Positions 17,056 through 25,687 of a stretch of 64,000 nt of DNA are shown one piece after another. Below the pieces are notes generated by a model. That model did not search any database. It saw only the letters and a list, made by a program, of their open reading frames with translations, and was not told the DNA's origin. Location of the stretch: the NCBI RefSeq assembly GCF_028867935.1, contig NZ_JAPQNS010000001.1, positions 1,178,001 to 1,242,000 on the forward strand, written 5' to 3'. The DNA comes from Flavobacterium sp. SUN052 (lineage in GTDB: Bacteria > Bacteroidota > Bacteroidia > Flavobacteriales > Flavobacteriaceae). The first letter of the stretch is position 1; each line of letters opens with the position of its first letter. The translations under genes were made by a program, and so were the position numbers.

Positions 17056-17646
17056 ATGACTACCCTCGGGCTGGAACTACCAACAGACCCACGCTGGGTC
17101 AATATTGCCGAGATGAACATCGGCGACATCCTGATCGACCATGCCTATTGTGAGCAGAAAGCAGCGTCCTCGTGCATTTCACTCATTGTGCAATATCCTG
17201 AAAAAACGAAGCTGGTAGAGGTACTTACCCCAGTTGTGGCTGAAGAGTGGAGCCATTTTCAACGGGTTCTCGATGAACTCCGCAAGCGAAATATTCGGCT
17301 AGGGCGGCAGCGGAAAGATGAGTATGTAAATGCTTTGCAAACCCAGATGCGGGTAACAGCCGGCGATTATTACGAACAGTTGCTGGAGCGCCTGCTACTC
17401 AATGCCTTGATTGAGGCACGGAGTTGCGAACGATTCAAATTATTGTCAGAACATATCGCCGATGAAGGGCTTCGCCAGTTTTACCGGGAGTTAATGATTT
17501 CGGAGGCTGGGCATTACCGGAATTTCCTTGATCTAGCTGAGGAATATCAACCCAAAGAGCGCGTTCGGCGTCGGTGGAAAGAGATTCTGGACCTCGAAGC
17601 ACAGGTTATGGCCTCGCTCGGAACCAGGGCCGGTCGAATGCACTAA
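17056..17646 (+). CDS. miaE: tRNA-(ms2io6A)-hydroxylase, MiaE-like
   Basis: A 196-residue ferritin-like diiron protein. Metal-ligand segments are DHAYCEQKAA, EEWSHFQRV, EARSCERFKLL and SEAGHYRNFL, giving the two E-x-x-H type pairs of the four-helix bundle. MiaE hydroxylates ms2i6A at position 37 of tRNAs reading UNN codons. Family members of this length with WVNIAEMNIGDILIDHAYCE are well matched. It lies 66 nt after the porin gene on the same strand and converges on the oxidoreductase gene with only 10 nt between stops. Confidence 0.85.
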   Translation: MTTLGLELPTDPRWVNIAEMNIGDILIDHAYCEQKAASSCISLIVQYPEKTKLVEVLTPVVAEEWSHFQRVLDELRKRNIRLGRQRKDEYVNALQTQMRVTAGDYYEQLLERLLLNALIEARSCERFKLLSEHIADEGLRQFYRELMISEAGHYRNFLDLAEEYQPKERVRRRWKEILDLEAQVMASLGTRAGRMH

Positions 17647-17656
17647 TAGGAATAGG

Positions 17657-18277
17657 CTATGGCCGACGTATAACCTTGAAGGCAATATCGCGACCCTGTT
17701 TCTGCATGATAGCCAGATTGATCCAGGCAAAAGCAAATTGTTCCAGCAGCCCCACTTTATCGTCGCCCCCAAAGTCATACACCTCGCCGAACCCGGCCTC
17801 TTTAGCTAGTTGAGTAGCAACCGCTTTGCCTTTTACACTGCTGCCAGCTACAAACATGTCGATGGCTGTGTCGCCGTAGACCGGGTTTTCCATGTTTTCA
17901 AAACCGGTGCTATTAAAGCATTTAACCACATCGGGGCAGTTGGTCCAGTGTCGGAGTGCTTCGGTAGTATCCTGATAAGGGTCGGGTTTGAACCGAACGC
18001 TATTCATCGCATCAATAATAACCTTGTGGCTTACGTCGCCTAGAGAATCGGCAATCTCTCGGGTGGCTTGCGGTACGGCAGCAATCAGCACTAAATCGGC
18101 ACCAGTTACTGCCTCGGTAATTGAATGAGTCGTGGTGTTGGGCAGCGCTTCCAGTTCGGCTTTGCCTTTGAAGTTGGCTGTATCGCGAACGCCAAGCCGG
18201 ATGGTATGGCCTACTTTTGCCCAGCGCTCCGCTAAGGCTCCCCCTACGTTTCCAGTACCAATAATAGCAATAGTCAT
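17657..18277 (-). CDS. NADP oxidoreductase, coenzyme F420-dependent type
   Basis: A 206-residue Rossmann protein: MTIAIIGTGNVGGALAERW gives the GxGxxG dinucleotide loop at residues 7-13, followed by LIAAVPQ and VIIDAMNSV. The family name reflects F420-NADP reductases, but in bacteria without F420 such proteins act as NAD(P)H-dependent reductases of unknown substrate. Next upstream on the same strand is a degraded DJ-1/PfpI gene, and then the divergent HxlR regulator. That combination is common for quinone or electrophile-stress loci. Confidence 0.8.
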   Translation of the reverse strand: MTIAIIGTGNVGGALAERWAKVGHTIRLGVRDTANFKGKAELEALPNTTTHSITEAVTGADLVLIAAVPQATREIADSLGDVSHKVIIDAMNSVRFKPDPYQDTTEALRHWTNCPDVVKCFNSTGFENMENPVYGDTAIDMFVAGSSVKGKAVATQLAKEAGFGEVYDFGGDDKVGLLEQFAFAWINLAIMQKQGRDIAFKVIRRP

Positions 18278-18341
18278 CGTTTGTTAAGGTTAGATGTTAG
18301 ACAACGTGATGCCAATGTAGGCTGATTTTAGCTAATTTAGT

Positions 18342-18543
18342 TTATTCGCCTACAGCGTCAATAATGGCTTTGGCAGTTTCAGCACCACTAAAATTCTGTT
18401 GACCAGTAATCAGGTTGCCATCTCGAATGGCAAAGCCCCGCCAAAGGCCCGCCCGTTACGGTGGAGACAGCTGGATTGGCAATCACAATGGCAACTCGTT
18501 TAGGATTTGATGACCGAACACGGTTTGGATATTTGAGGCTCAT
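18342..18543 (-). pseudogene. DJ-1/PfpI family remnant with internal deletion
   Basis: The start codon at 18543 opens MSLKYPNRVRSSNPKRVAIV, continuing into IANPAVSTVTGGP, the first strand of a DJ-1/PfpI protein. The tail, in another frame, reads AIRDGNLITGQQNFSGAETA then KAIIDAVGE-stop (stop at 18342), the last part of the same family, including the conserved DGNLITGQ. About two thirds of a normal gene, including the nucleophilic-elbow Cys, is missing, and the two parts are out of frame. The remnant therefore looks like a deletion-derived pseudogene, not a small gene. Confidence 0.75.
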
Positions 18544-18632
18544 GATGTTGTTAGGTATTTTTAGACGCTGTTGAACAAGGCAAAAGTGATTGTCTGTAGT
18601 AGAATCTCCCACATAGGCACGTTTTAGAGTGT

Positions 18633-18652
18633 CACTACCGTTTGGGGTAGTG
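18633..18652. promoter_or_regulatory. Palindromic operator candidate for the HxlR regulator
   Basis: CACTACCGTTTGGGGTAGTG: 7-bp arms CACTACC/GGTAGTG around a 6-nt centre, 27 nt before the HxlR start and between it and the divergent DJ-1 remnant. HxlR dimers bind such palindromes, often in their own promoter, so autoregulation is likely but inferred. Confidence 0.5.
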
Positions 18653-18679
18653 TTTGGTAATCAGCTAGATACTATTTAT

Positions 18680-19027
18680 ATGCCTGACTTTATGGTCGAT
18701 GGTCGCCTGTATTACAGCCCGGTTGATTACGCGATGCATCAGATTGGCGGTACCTGGAAAATGCCTGTCCTGTGGCGGCTTCGGAAAGGTGTGATGCGCT
18801 ACACAGAAATTAAAAAAACGATTCCCCGTATTACCCATAAGATGCTGACAACCCAGCTCCGGGAACTCGAAGAAATGGGATTTGTGCAACGAACGGCGTA
18901 TCCAGTAGTGCCGCCAAAAGTAGAATACACGTTGACTGCCAAGGGGCAACGAGCCATTGAGATCATCAGTATCATCCGAAGCTACGGGCTGGAGTTGATG
19001 CAGGAGGCCAATATCAGCGAGCATTGA
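18680..19027 (+). CDS. HxlR-family winged-helix transcription regulator
   Basis: A 115-residue regulator with the HxlR core: MHQIGGTWKMPVLWRLRKG, MRYTEIKKTIPRITHKML, TTQLRELEEMGFVQRTAYPV and VEYTLTAKG. These proteins often sense electrophiles or quinones and control neighbouring oxidoreductases. The ATG at 18680 is chosen because the 17 codons upstream overlap the palindromic operator candidate. Divergent from the DJ-1 remnant and the F420-type oxidoreductase, its likely targets. Confidence 0.88.
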   Translation: MPDFMVDGRLYYSPVDYAMHQIGGTWKMPVLWRLRKGVMRYTEIKKTIPRITHKMLTTQLRELEEMGFVQRTAYPVVPPKVEYTLTAKGQRAIEIISIIRSYGLELMQEANISEH

Positions 19028-19129
19028 CCAGGCAATGCAGGGCATCTGACCACGGGAATCAGCGGGTAGGTATGCCCATTTCGTTGTATCTTTGAGGATG
19101 TCCACCCGTATTGTGGCTTCGATTTTATT

Positions 19130-22075
19130 GTGACGTTTCTTCAACAGACAGCTCAAACAATCTATAAAAGTCACCCGAATGGATTCGACCACGTTTGGGT
19201 GATCCTACCGACGCGAAGGGCTGTTTCGGTGTTTCTCGACGAACTGGGCAAACTGTCTGACAAGCCCTTTCTGGCTCCCCATGCCACCGCCATCGACGAC
19301 TTTGTGACCGAGGCTGCTGGTGTTCAATTGATTGACCAGGTAGGGCTTCTGTTTGAATTATTCGAAGTCTTCCGGGTTATCGATCCTGAAGTTGAATTTG
19401 AGCAGTTTATTGGCTGGGCGCCGGTGTTGCTGGCTGACTTCGACCGGATCGACCAGCACATGGTAACGCCCGATTATCTGTTCGAATACCTTACCGAAGC
19501 CAAAGCCCTTGAACGCTGGCAACTCGATTTGCCACCCGGTGCTCAGACCATTCACACTACTGTTGGTACGTCGCGGTATTTCCGGCTTTTCGAAAATCTA
19601 AAGGCCGCCTATCATTCTCTGCACGAACGTCTGATTGCTCAGGGGCTTGCTTATCGGGGTATGGCCTACCGCCAGTTGGCCGAACAGGTGGTGGAACGTG
19701 TTCGCGATAATGCCGATTATGAGATGGTCTATTTTGTTGGTTTCAACGCTCTCAGCCGGGCCGAATCCGACATTATGGAAGCGTTGCTCAAGGGCAAGAA
19801 AGCCCGGATGATATGGGATGTTGATCAATATTATTTAGAGGACAAAAAACAGGAAGCTGGGTTGTTTCTCCGGCGTTACCTCGAAAACGGCTGGTTCTTC
19901 ACTAAAGAAAACCGCGAACACATTGGCCGCACCCTAACGGATCTGCCCAAACACATCCGTATCGTAGGTGTTCCCAATGCCAGCATGCAGACTAAGGTTG
20001 CGGGGCAGATTCATAAACAGTGGCGTAAAGAGGGTGGAGGAGAAGGTGATGGCCTTAAAACCGCTATTGTTCTGGCTGATGAGTCGTTATTGGTGCCGAT
20101 GCTGTACGCCCTTGATGAATCGGTGACGGATCTGAACGTGACAATGGGGCTCTCACTGCGCAATTCGTTGCTGTTCACGCTTGTCGATACGCTGTTTGAA
20201 ATGCAGCGGACCGTGCATGAGTTCAGAACCAAAGATGGCCGGGATCTGCGCATTCCGAAGTTTCACTACCGGCATGTTGTCAAGGTGTTGAATCATCCGT
20301 TTGTGCAGCATTACGCACGTATTCGTAATCTTCAGGCTGTGGTCGATTCGCCGAATGGTCAACTGGAAATTGGTGCACAAACCCGGCCGTTGCTGGTGCA
20401 TATTCAGGAACTGATCCTAAGCCGCCAATGGGTGTATCTGTCGGAGCGTGACTTGCGTGAATTGGGTCAGAATGATCCGCTGCTCAAAACGCTGTTTTTG
20501 CGCTGGCCTACCGAAGCCCCTACGGAAATTATCGGCACGCTTTACCGCCTGATCGACCTCCTGCGGTATGTGTACCGCGACACGCAGGATGCCGTAGAGA
20601 TCGAGTACCTGTACGTATTTTATACGCTTCTGCAACAACTCGAAACAACGCTCGAACGGCAGGCCCAAACGGCAGGAGTGCCCGTCACGCTCCGCAGTCT
20701 GCGGCAGTTTCTGTACGAACTCGTGCGGCAAACGAGCATTCCGTTCACCAGCGAAGGCAACAGTTCACTCCAAGTAATGGGTATGCTCGAAACGCGGGCC
20801 CTTGACTTTGAGCGGGTCATTGTGGTGTCAGTCAACGAAGGGATGTTGCCCCAGACCCGACGACTCAATTCGCTGATTCCGTTTGATATAAGCACCGAGC
20901 TTAAGTTGCCCACGTACCGAGAGCAGGAAGCAGTGATGGCTTATCACTTTTACCGGTTGCTGCAACGGGCTAAAGAAGTCGTTTTAATTCATACGACCTC
21001 GCCCGATGCGTATGGCAATGGGAAAGGTGAGCCCAGCCGGTTTATCCGCCAGATCGAGCATGAACTGGTGCCAGCCAGTAACGGTGCCATCACGATTTCT
21101 AAACCCCTTGTTCGGTTTGGGCGGGAGAAAGTTCGCGAAACGGTGGCACAGAGTTGGGAAGTGGCCAAGTCGCCGGAAGTGCTGGCCAAGCTGAAAACTA
21201 TGTTAAGCACGCGGGGATTGTATCCGACGGCCCTGAACCAGTTTATCGATTGCTCGCTGAGCTTCTATTTTAGCCGGGTGGCGGGAATTGCCGAAGAAGA
21301 AGAGGTTGAAGAAAAAATGGGAGCGGCCGAGTTTGGTGACTGGCTCCACAAAACCCTTGAAAATCTCGACATTAAATACCGGATTGCTGGTCATCCTGTC
21401 ACGCTCGACATGGTGCAGGCAGAGTTGGAATCCACTTTTAAAGAGGTGATGAAAGGCCGGGTTATGGAATCGGGAATCAACCTGCTGCTCTACGATGTAG
21501 CCCAGCGACTTATGCTCGATTTTCAGGAACGCCAGGCTAAACTGACCGATTTGCAGGTAATCAGTACCGAGGAGCGCTACGGCACCCGGCTCGACGTGAC
21601 ATTAGATGGGGGTGAAGTAGTGCGGGTAAACATTGGCGGTAAGATTGACCGGGTAGAGCGGCTTGGCCAAACCATTCGTATCATCGACTATAAAACGGGT
21701 AAGGTCGAGCTGCCCAGTCAAAGCAGCGATATGGTAGCCCGTTTACCGGTCGAAACGGGGTCGAAATGGGGAAAAGCGCGGCAATTGTGGCTCTACAAAT
21801 ACCTGTTCCTGAAAGACAGTAAAGGGAAAAACCCGCATAACCTGCCCGTCACCGCTGGGTTTTACTCCTTCCGCGACATCGAGGGTGGTCTAAAAGCGAA
21901 CACCGTCCATTTCCACGGCCCCGACGAAACGCCTGCCGAGTTTATCAAAGCATCCGAAGATATGCTCCGTGTCATGCTTCGTCGCTTACTCGACCCCACG
22001 GAGGCCTTCCGCAAAACCGACAAACTCGAAACCTGCTCTTACTGCGATTTCAAACGAATCTGCGGTCGGGAGTAA
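19130..22075 (+). CDS. AddB-like helicase-nuclease (PD-(D/E)XK) protein
   Basis: A 981-residue protein. The N-terminal part (VWVILPTRRAVSVFLDEL) resembles the degenerate helicase domain of AddB. The C-terminal 280 residues carry a PD-(D/E)XK nuclease: TALNQFIDCSLSFYFSRV, GDWLHKTLE, and the core RIIDYKTGKVEL. The end CSYCDFKRICG holds the last cysteines of an AddB-type Fe-S staple, with an upstream Cys in the FIDCSLSF segment. It probably works with an AddA-type helicase, absent here, in double-strand-break resection. The start is GTG at 19130; no closer ATG fits. Confidence 0.85.
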   Translation: MTFLQQTAQTIYKSHPNGFDHVWVILPTRRAVSVFLDELGKLSDKPFLAPHATAIDDFVTEAAGVQLIDQVGLLFELFEVFRVIDPEVEFEQFIGWAPVLLADFDRIDQHMVTPDYLFEYLTEAKALERWQLDLPPGAQTIHTTVGTSRYFRLFENLKAAYHSLHERLIAQGLAYRGMAYRQLAEQVVERVRDNADYEMVYFVGFNALSRAESDIMEALLKGKKARMIWDVDQYYLEDKKQEAGLFLRRYLENGWFFTKENREHIGRTLTDLPKHIRIVGVPNASMQTKVAGQIHKQWRKEGGGEGDGLKTAIVLADESLLVPMLYALDESVTDLNVTMGLSLRNSLLFTLVDTLFEMQRTVHEFRTKDGRDLRIPKFHYRHVVKVLNHPFVQHYARIRNLQAVVDSPNGQLEIGAQTRPLLVHIQELILSRQWVYLSERDLRELGQNDPLLKTLFLRWPTEAPTEIIGTLYRLIDLLRYVYRDTQDAVEIEYLYVFYTLLQQLETTLERQAQTAGVPVTLRSLRQFLYELVRQTSIPFTSEGNSSLQVMGMLETRALDFERVIVVSVNEGMLPQTRRLNSLIPFDISTELKLPTYREQEAVMAYHFYRLLQRAKEVVLIHTTSPDAYGNGKGEPSRFIRQIEHELVPASNGAITISKPLVRFGREKVRETVAQSWEVAKSPEVLAKLKTMLSTRGLYPTALNQFIDCSLSFYFSRVAGIAEEEEVEEKMGAAEFGDWLHKTLENLDIKYRIAGHPVTLDMVQAELESTFKEVMKGRVMESGINLLLYDVAQRLMLDFQERQAKLTDLQVISTEERYGTRLDVTLDGGEVVRVNIGGKIDRVERLGQTIRIIDYKTGKVELPSQSSDMVARLPVETGSKWGKARQLWLYKYLFLKDSKGKNPHNLPVTAGFYSFRDIEGGLKANTVHFHGPDETPAEFIKASEDMLRVMLRRLLDPTEAFRKTDKLETCSYCDFKRICGRE

Positions 22076-22093
22076 AAGGTATGTTGGGAATTT

Positions 22094-22261
22094 TCAAACC
22101 AAACGCTTGTCGCGGTTTGGAGCTGACAAACGAGTTATATTTTTAGCACGAATAGCCTTTTGATATTGGATGTACGCGCTGATCTTCTGTTGCTCTTCCG
22201 GTGTTAGCTCGCGGCCATCTACGGTAAAATCAACGTCTTTGGGTTCTCGAATGATCTTCAT
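22094..22261 (-). CDS. Small 55-residue protein coupled to the GNAT-like gene
   Basis: A 55-codon ORF beginning MKIIREPKDVDFTVDGRELT, continuing PEEQQKISAYIQYQKAIRAK and ending KRLV-stop. It is charged and mostly helical, without signal peptide or Cys. Its ATG overlaps the TGA of the upstream GNAT-like gene (ATGA, 4-nt overlap), so translation is probably coupled. The two-gene layout with a small charged partner resembles a toxin-antitoxin pair, but I do not recognise the family firmly and the function is not established. Confidence 0.6.
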   Translation of the reverse strand: MKIIREPKDVDFTVDGRELTPEEQQKISAYIQYQKAIRAKNITRLSAPNRDKRLV

Positions 22262-22791
22262 AAGTATGTGTTTTTGAAGTACCTGTTAATCAATTTCATC
22301 GCTTCAGGAGTGTCAATGATCATTGTATCTCCAAACAGTACTTTCGCTCCCAATGTTTGCTGGTAATGCTGTCGGAGTACCGTCTTCGAAACGAATGAAA
22401 TAAAACCGTCGTAGCCTTTTTCAAAAGCAACTTTGCAGGCATATGCTACTAAGTTGCCCGGTACACCCACATATACTTTAGCCTTACCTTTATTGAACGT
22501 TGCGCTTTCGAGCAGATGCATAAAGACGTGGTCGCCTTTATCTTCCAGACTTAACAACCCCTGAATGATTGTTGGGTTGTTAATAGTGGTGAGTTTATAC
22601 GTCTGCTTTGAGATATCTTTCAACTCCTTTTTCCAGTCAAAATACCAATCTCTCTTTTTGATTTGTTTCTCATGCGCCAGGGTCATCAAGACTACTGACG
22701 TATCGAAAACCTCTCCGGTAATGGCGTTTTCGATGGAATTAGTCAGCTTATCAATTTCAACATCAAGGGGTCTCGTTGGGGGAATGTCCAT
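22258..22791 (-). CDS. GNAT-like protein of unknown substrate
   Basis: A 177-residue protein starting MDIPPTRPLDVEIDKLTNSI. The C-terminal half has the alternating strand-helix order of GNAT acetyltransferases: HVFMHLLESA, KVYVGVPGNLVAYACKVAFEKG, GFISFVSKT, and a final HYQQTLGAKVLFGDTMIID. The acetyl-CoA loop (Q/R-x-x-G-x-A) is not canonical, being replaced by GVPGNLVA, so activity is uncertain. The ATG at 22791 is preferred over 22827. The gene overlaps the 55-residue ORF downstream by 4 nt. Upstream is cobT, same strand, 50 nt away. Confidence 0.55.
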   Translation of the reverse strand: MDIPPTRPLDVEIDKLTNSIENAITGEVFDTSVVLMTLAHEKQIKKRDWYFDWKKELKDISKQTYKLTTINNPTIIQGLLSLEDKGDHVFMHLLESATFNKGKAKVYVGVPGNLVAYACKVAFEKGYDGFISFVSKTVLRQHYQQTLGAKVLFGDTMIIDTPEAMKLINRYFKNTYL

Positions 22792-22841
22792 AAAGGTCAA
22801 ATTACGAAAATGACAGGACTTTTGCAATTGAAGACTTAGCG

Positions 22842-23873
22842 CTATACCTTCCCTGAAACCCCGGCTGATTCAAAAGATGCCATTTCGGTGAGCATAGCTA
22901 CTGCGCTCTGAAGTAGGGGATAGGCCAAGGCGCAACCGCTACCTTCTCCCAATCGCATCGACAGGTTCAGGATGGGTTTCGCTTCCAAAAACTCAAGCAT
23001 GAGCTGATGGCCCGTTTCGTCGGATTGGTGGCAGAATACGCAATAGTCGCGCACGGCAGGGGCCATGGCCCTAGCTACCAGTAGAGCAGCTGTAGCGATA
23101 AATCCATCAACCAAAATGACCATGCCGTTCTCGGCTGCTTGGAGCATACCCCCCACGATGGCCGCAATTTCCAAGCCTCCCAAGGTTGTTAATAGCTCAA
23201 CAGGGGTTTGTGCGGAGGAATGCTGGTTTGCAACGGCTTCTAAGACGGATAATTTATGAGCCAAGCCCACATCGTCGAGGCCAGTGCCGCGCCCAACGCA
23301 TTGGCTCAGTGGCAGGCCTGTGATCCGGTGCATGATCAGAGTGGCCGACGACGTATTACCTATTCCCATTTCGCCAAAACCCACCACCGTGCATCCCCGG
23401 TGGGCCACGCCATCAACAAGGGTACGACCCGCGTCCATAGCCGCTTCGCATTCGTGCGGAAGCATAGCAGGCTCGTGCCGCATATTCCGGGTGCCGGGAG
23501 CCACTTTGTACTTCACGAAGCCCGGTGCATTTTCGGCGAACGAACCATTTACCCCCACATCACAAACCACCAACTGAATTCCGTGCTGACGGCAAAAGAC
23601 ATTTACGGCGGCTCCTCCGGCCAGAAAATTAAGCACCATCTGGTACGTCACAGCTGCTGGGTATGCGCTTACGCCTTCAGCCGTGATGCCGTGGTCGCCA
23701 GCAAATACCAGCAAGTGAGGGGCGGTAAGAGTAGGTGTAGCCGTTTGTTGAATCAAAGCCAGTTGTAGCGCTAGTTCTTCCAGTTGGCCAAGCGCACCAA
23801 GTGGTTTGGTTTTCTGGTCGATGAGCTGCTGAAATTCCGCCTGGCGGGAGCGGTCGATTGGAGTAATGGGCAT
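22842..23873 (-). CDS. cobT: Nicotinate-nucleotide-dimethylbenzimidazole phosphoribosyltransferase
   Basis: A 343-residue CobT: TKPLGALGQLEELALQLA, VFAGDHGITAEGVSAYP, GFGEMGIGNTSSATL, and the catalytic glutamate in GEGSGCALA (E310). It makes alpha-ribazole phosphate for the lower ligand of cobalamin. No other cobalamin genes are nearby, though a B12-type radical SAM gene lies at the window start. A -7 box lies 27 nt upstream of the ATG at 23873. Confidence 0.95.
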   Translation of the reverse strand: MPITPIDRSRQAEFQQLIDQKTKPLGALGQLEELALQLALIQQTATPTLTAPHLLVFAGDHGITAEGVSAYPAAVTYQMVLNFLAGGAAVNVFCRQHGIQLVVCDVGVNGSFAENAPGFVKYKVAPGTRNMRHEPAMLPHECEAAMDAGRTLVDGVAHRGCTVVGFGEMGIGNTSSATLIMHRITGLPLSQCVGRGTGLDDVGLAHKLSVLEAVANQHSSAQTPVELLTTLGGLEIAAIVGGMLQAAENGMVILVDGFIATAALLVARAMAPAVRDYCVFCHQSDETGHQLMLEFLEAKPILNLSMRLGEGSGCALAYPLLQSAVAMLTEMASFESAGVSGKV

Positions 23874-23899
23874 GTTGAAAAGTAATGTGCATTAAACGG

Positions 23900-23907
23900 C
23901 AAAGATA
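23900..23907 (-). promoter_or_regulatory. cobT -7 promoter element
   Basis: On the minus strand TATCTTTG, a perfect TAnnTTTG, 27 nt upstream of the cobT start, the same distance as in the pheS promoter. Confidence 0.5.
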
Positions 23908-24067
23908 GAGCAGACAGTAAGAGGAATTGAACCAGAAAAGCCTAGAAAACGGGAAAAGAGCTACTCGATGGATGATAACCGCTTAATAAATAGGCGGCTA
24001 TCATTGATTCTATTTTTCGATAGGTTTACCACGAAAAATAAATACTAATTTGCTTTTTGAGCACAAC

Positions 24068-24727
24068 ATGAAAACATTCATTACTCTCATAATCGGGTTG
24101 CTGGTAACATCAGCGTCGATGGCCCAGATCGAGAACAACAACACCCTGTCGGTTATGATCGATGGGAAAGAATATAAAACCCAGCCCCGACGGATCATGA
24201 TCGGTAATCTGTGGTGGGTTACTGCCAATGCCATTAAACCTGACAAGTCGCTTCGTATCTGGCTTGGGGGCTATCTCAACCCCGATGCGATTGAGGAAGG
24301 AACCTATCTGGTGGTTGACGCAGATCGGCCAGATACAAAAGAGAACCGACTCAAAGCCGAAGGAATGGGTAAATATAAGGGGTTGGCAGCTATCAAATAC
24401 GTGGAAGAAACCCGGGAGCCCCGCATGGAGTATCACGTGGGCAAGTCGCAGAATGGTAACGAAACCATTGTAGTGAAAAAAGCAGCAGACGGGTCGTTGC
24501 AGGCTACGTTTAACGGGACGCTGGCAGGAAGTTACTGGAAAGAAAAAGCCGGTGCTACGGTCTTTGGGGGCGTTGGCCGTCTGATGAATAAGATGGAGGA
24601 CAAAGTTATTACCAAAGCATCGGGCTACGATTCGGGAATTGATCCAGAAGGCAATGGGTACCGCAAGCAGGACAAAACCGATCAAATTGTGCTGACCAAT
24701 GGCACCTTTATGTTGAAAATGAAGTAG
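24068..24727 (+). CDS. Secreted protein of unknown function
   Basis: A 219-residue protein with a signal peptide (MKTFITLIIGLLVTSASMAQ). The mature part begins with a strand-rich domain (LSVMIDGKEYKTQPRR, WLGGYLNPDAIEEGTYLVVD) and ends KTDQIVLTNGTFMLKMK. No Cys and no catalytic motif. The family is not recognised. The ATG at 24068 is preferred over the TTG at 24050, which precedes the signal peptide. An imperfect 11-bp inverted repeat (ATGATAACCGC/GCGGCTATCAT, 23972-24004) lies about 64 nt upstream. A strong terminator follows. Confidence 0.65.
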   Translation: MKTFITLIIGLLVTSASMAQIENNNTLSVMIDGKEYKTQPRRIMIGNLWWVTANAIKPDKSLRIWLGGYLNPDAIEEGTYLVVDADRPDTKENRLKAEGMGKYKGLAAIKYVEETREPRMEYHVGKSQNGNETIVVKKAADGSLQATFNGTLAGSYWKEKAGATVFGGVGRLMNKMEDKVITKASGYDSGIDPEGNGYRKQDKTDQIVLTNGTFMLKMK

Positions 24728-24755
24728 GAATACCTCAGAAAAGTAAACTCTCTGC

Positions 24756-24811
24756 TATCCATCCTGTTACGTCCGTGTTCTTACACACGCAGCAGGATGG
24801 ATACTTTTTTT
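24756..24811 (+). terminator. Intrinsic terminator after the secreted protein gene
   Basis: TATCCATCCTG (24756-24766) pairs perfectly with CAGGATGGATA (24793-24803), followed by C and seven T. Strong rho-independent terminator 28 nt after the stop, and 5 nt before the stop of the convergent SnoaL-like gene. Confidence 0.85.
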
Positions 24812-24815
24812 CTCC

Positions 24816-25214
24816 TTAAAACATGGTGTTGTTATTCGCTGAGGTAGCTGGAATAACCTGCAACACATCCCAATGCTCCACAATTTTGCCGTTGGTATCG
24901 AAGCGGAAAATATCAATACCAGCCCAGTTTTCAGCCGCCGTGTTCTGGGTTTCGGGCCATTCCTGAAAACAGTGTAAAACCACTAGATCGCCCTCTGCAA
25001 TCGCCCGTTTCACGGTCACTCGCTTACCCGGATATTCTTGCTCCATCCGATTGAAATAAGTGATGAACGCTTCTTTACCATCAGCTACGTGTGGATTATG
25101 CTGTATGTACTCATCCCCAGCGTACTGAGCGATGGCTTCAGCAGGCCGACACTGATTGAACATCAGGTCGTAAAACGCAATCGCATTTTGTTTGTTTAGT
25201 TCGGTCTGTTCCAT
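24816..25214 (-). CDS. SnoaL-like / NTF2-fold protein
   Basis: A 132-residue protein with the SnoaL-like (NTF2 fold) pattern: [49 protein letters not shown] and [20 protein letters not shown]. These proteins are polyketide-cyclase or isomerase relatives, and most have unassigned substrates. No signal peptide. The ATG at 25214 starts the conserved domain; the 25 upstream codons extend toward the SdpR operator and are not used. It is divergent from sdpR. Confidence 0.8.
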   Translation of the reverse strand: MEQTELNKQNAIAFYDLMFNQCRPAEAIAQYAGDEYIQHNPHVADGKEAFITYFNRMEQEYPGKRVTVKRAIAEGDLVVLHCFQEWPETQNTAAENWAGIDIFRFDTNGKIVEHWDVLQVIPATSANNNTMF

Positions 25215-25323
25215 GATGAACGGATAACGGACCGCTGATTGAAAGGGTTCTGTAATGAATATTTGCCGTTCATCAGTAAATGAAACCACTCATCCGAAGA
25301 GTCTTCTTTAGAAAATTAAATAA

Positions 25324-25339
25324 TTAGATAATTGTCTAA
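25324..25339. promoter_or_regulatory. Palindromic operator candidate for SdpR
   Basis: TTAGATAATTGTCTAA, arms TTAGA/TCTAA with nearly symmetric centre, 18 nt before the sdpR start in an AT-rich stretch. ArsR-type SdpR repressors bind such sites in their own promoter; the assignment is inferred from position. Confidence 0.5.
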
Positions 25340-25357
25340 ATATTTAACGAAGCGATA

Positions 25358-25687
25358 ATGAATACACTATTCAAAGCCCTAAATGACCCCACTCGTCGGC
25401 AGATGCTGGACCTGCTGCGCGAGGGTGACCTCACGGCCGGTGAAATTGCCGACCGCTTCGACATGACAAAGCCCAGCATTTCGCATCACCTGGATTTGCT
25501 TCGGCAGGCCGGTCTTGTAGAGTCAACCAAGCAGGGGCAGTTCATCACGTATACCCTGAATACGTCGGTTCTCGATGAACTCCTAAGCTGGCTAATGGAA
25601 CTTGGACAGCAGGCCGCTCCAGCAACGCCATCCACTCAAAACATTCCAAACTCAATAAACCAACAAGGCAATGAAAACGATAAATAA
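25358..25687 (+). CDS. ArsR-family repressor, SdpR-like
   Basis: A 109-residue ArsR/SdpR protein: MNTLFKALNDPTRRQMLDLL, EGDLTAGEIADRFDMTKPSISHHL and LLRQAGLVESTKQGQFITYTLN form the winged helix. No metal-binding Cys pattern is present, which fits the SdpR autorepressor group. It overlaps the SdpI-like gene by 17 nt. In Bacillus, SdpR represses sdpRI and is titrated by SdpI when the SdpC toxin is bound; by analogy this pair could respond to a membrane-active toxin. Confidence 0.85.
   Translation: MNTLFKALNDPTRRQMLDLLREGDLTAGEIADRFDMTKPSISHHLDLLRQAGLVESTKQGQFITYTLNTSVLDELLSWLMELGQQAAPATPSTQNIPNSINQQGNENDK

Noticed and set aside
18388..18612. 74-residue ORF as a separate gene
   Set aside because: It contains the DJ-1 N-terminal remnant and runs out of frame after the deletion, so it is explained by the pseudogene.
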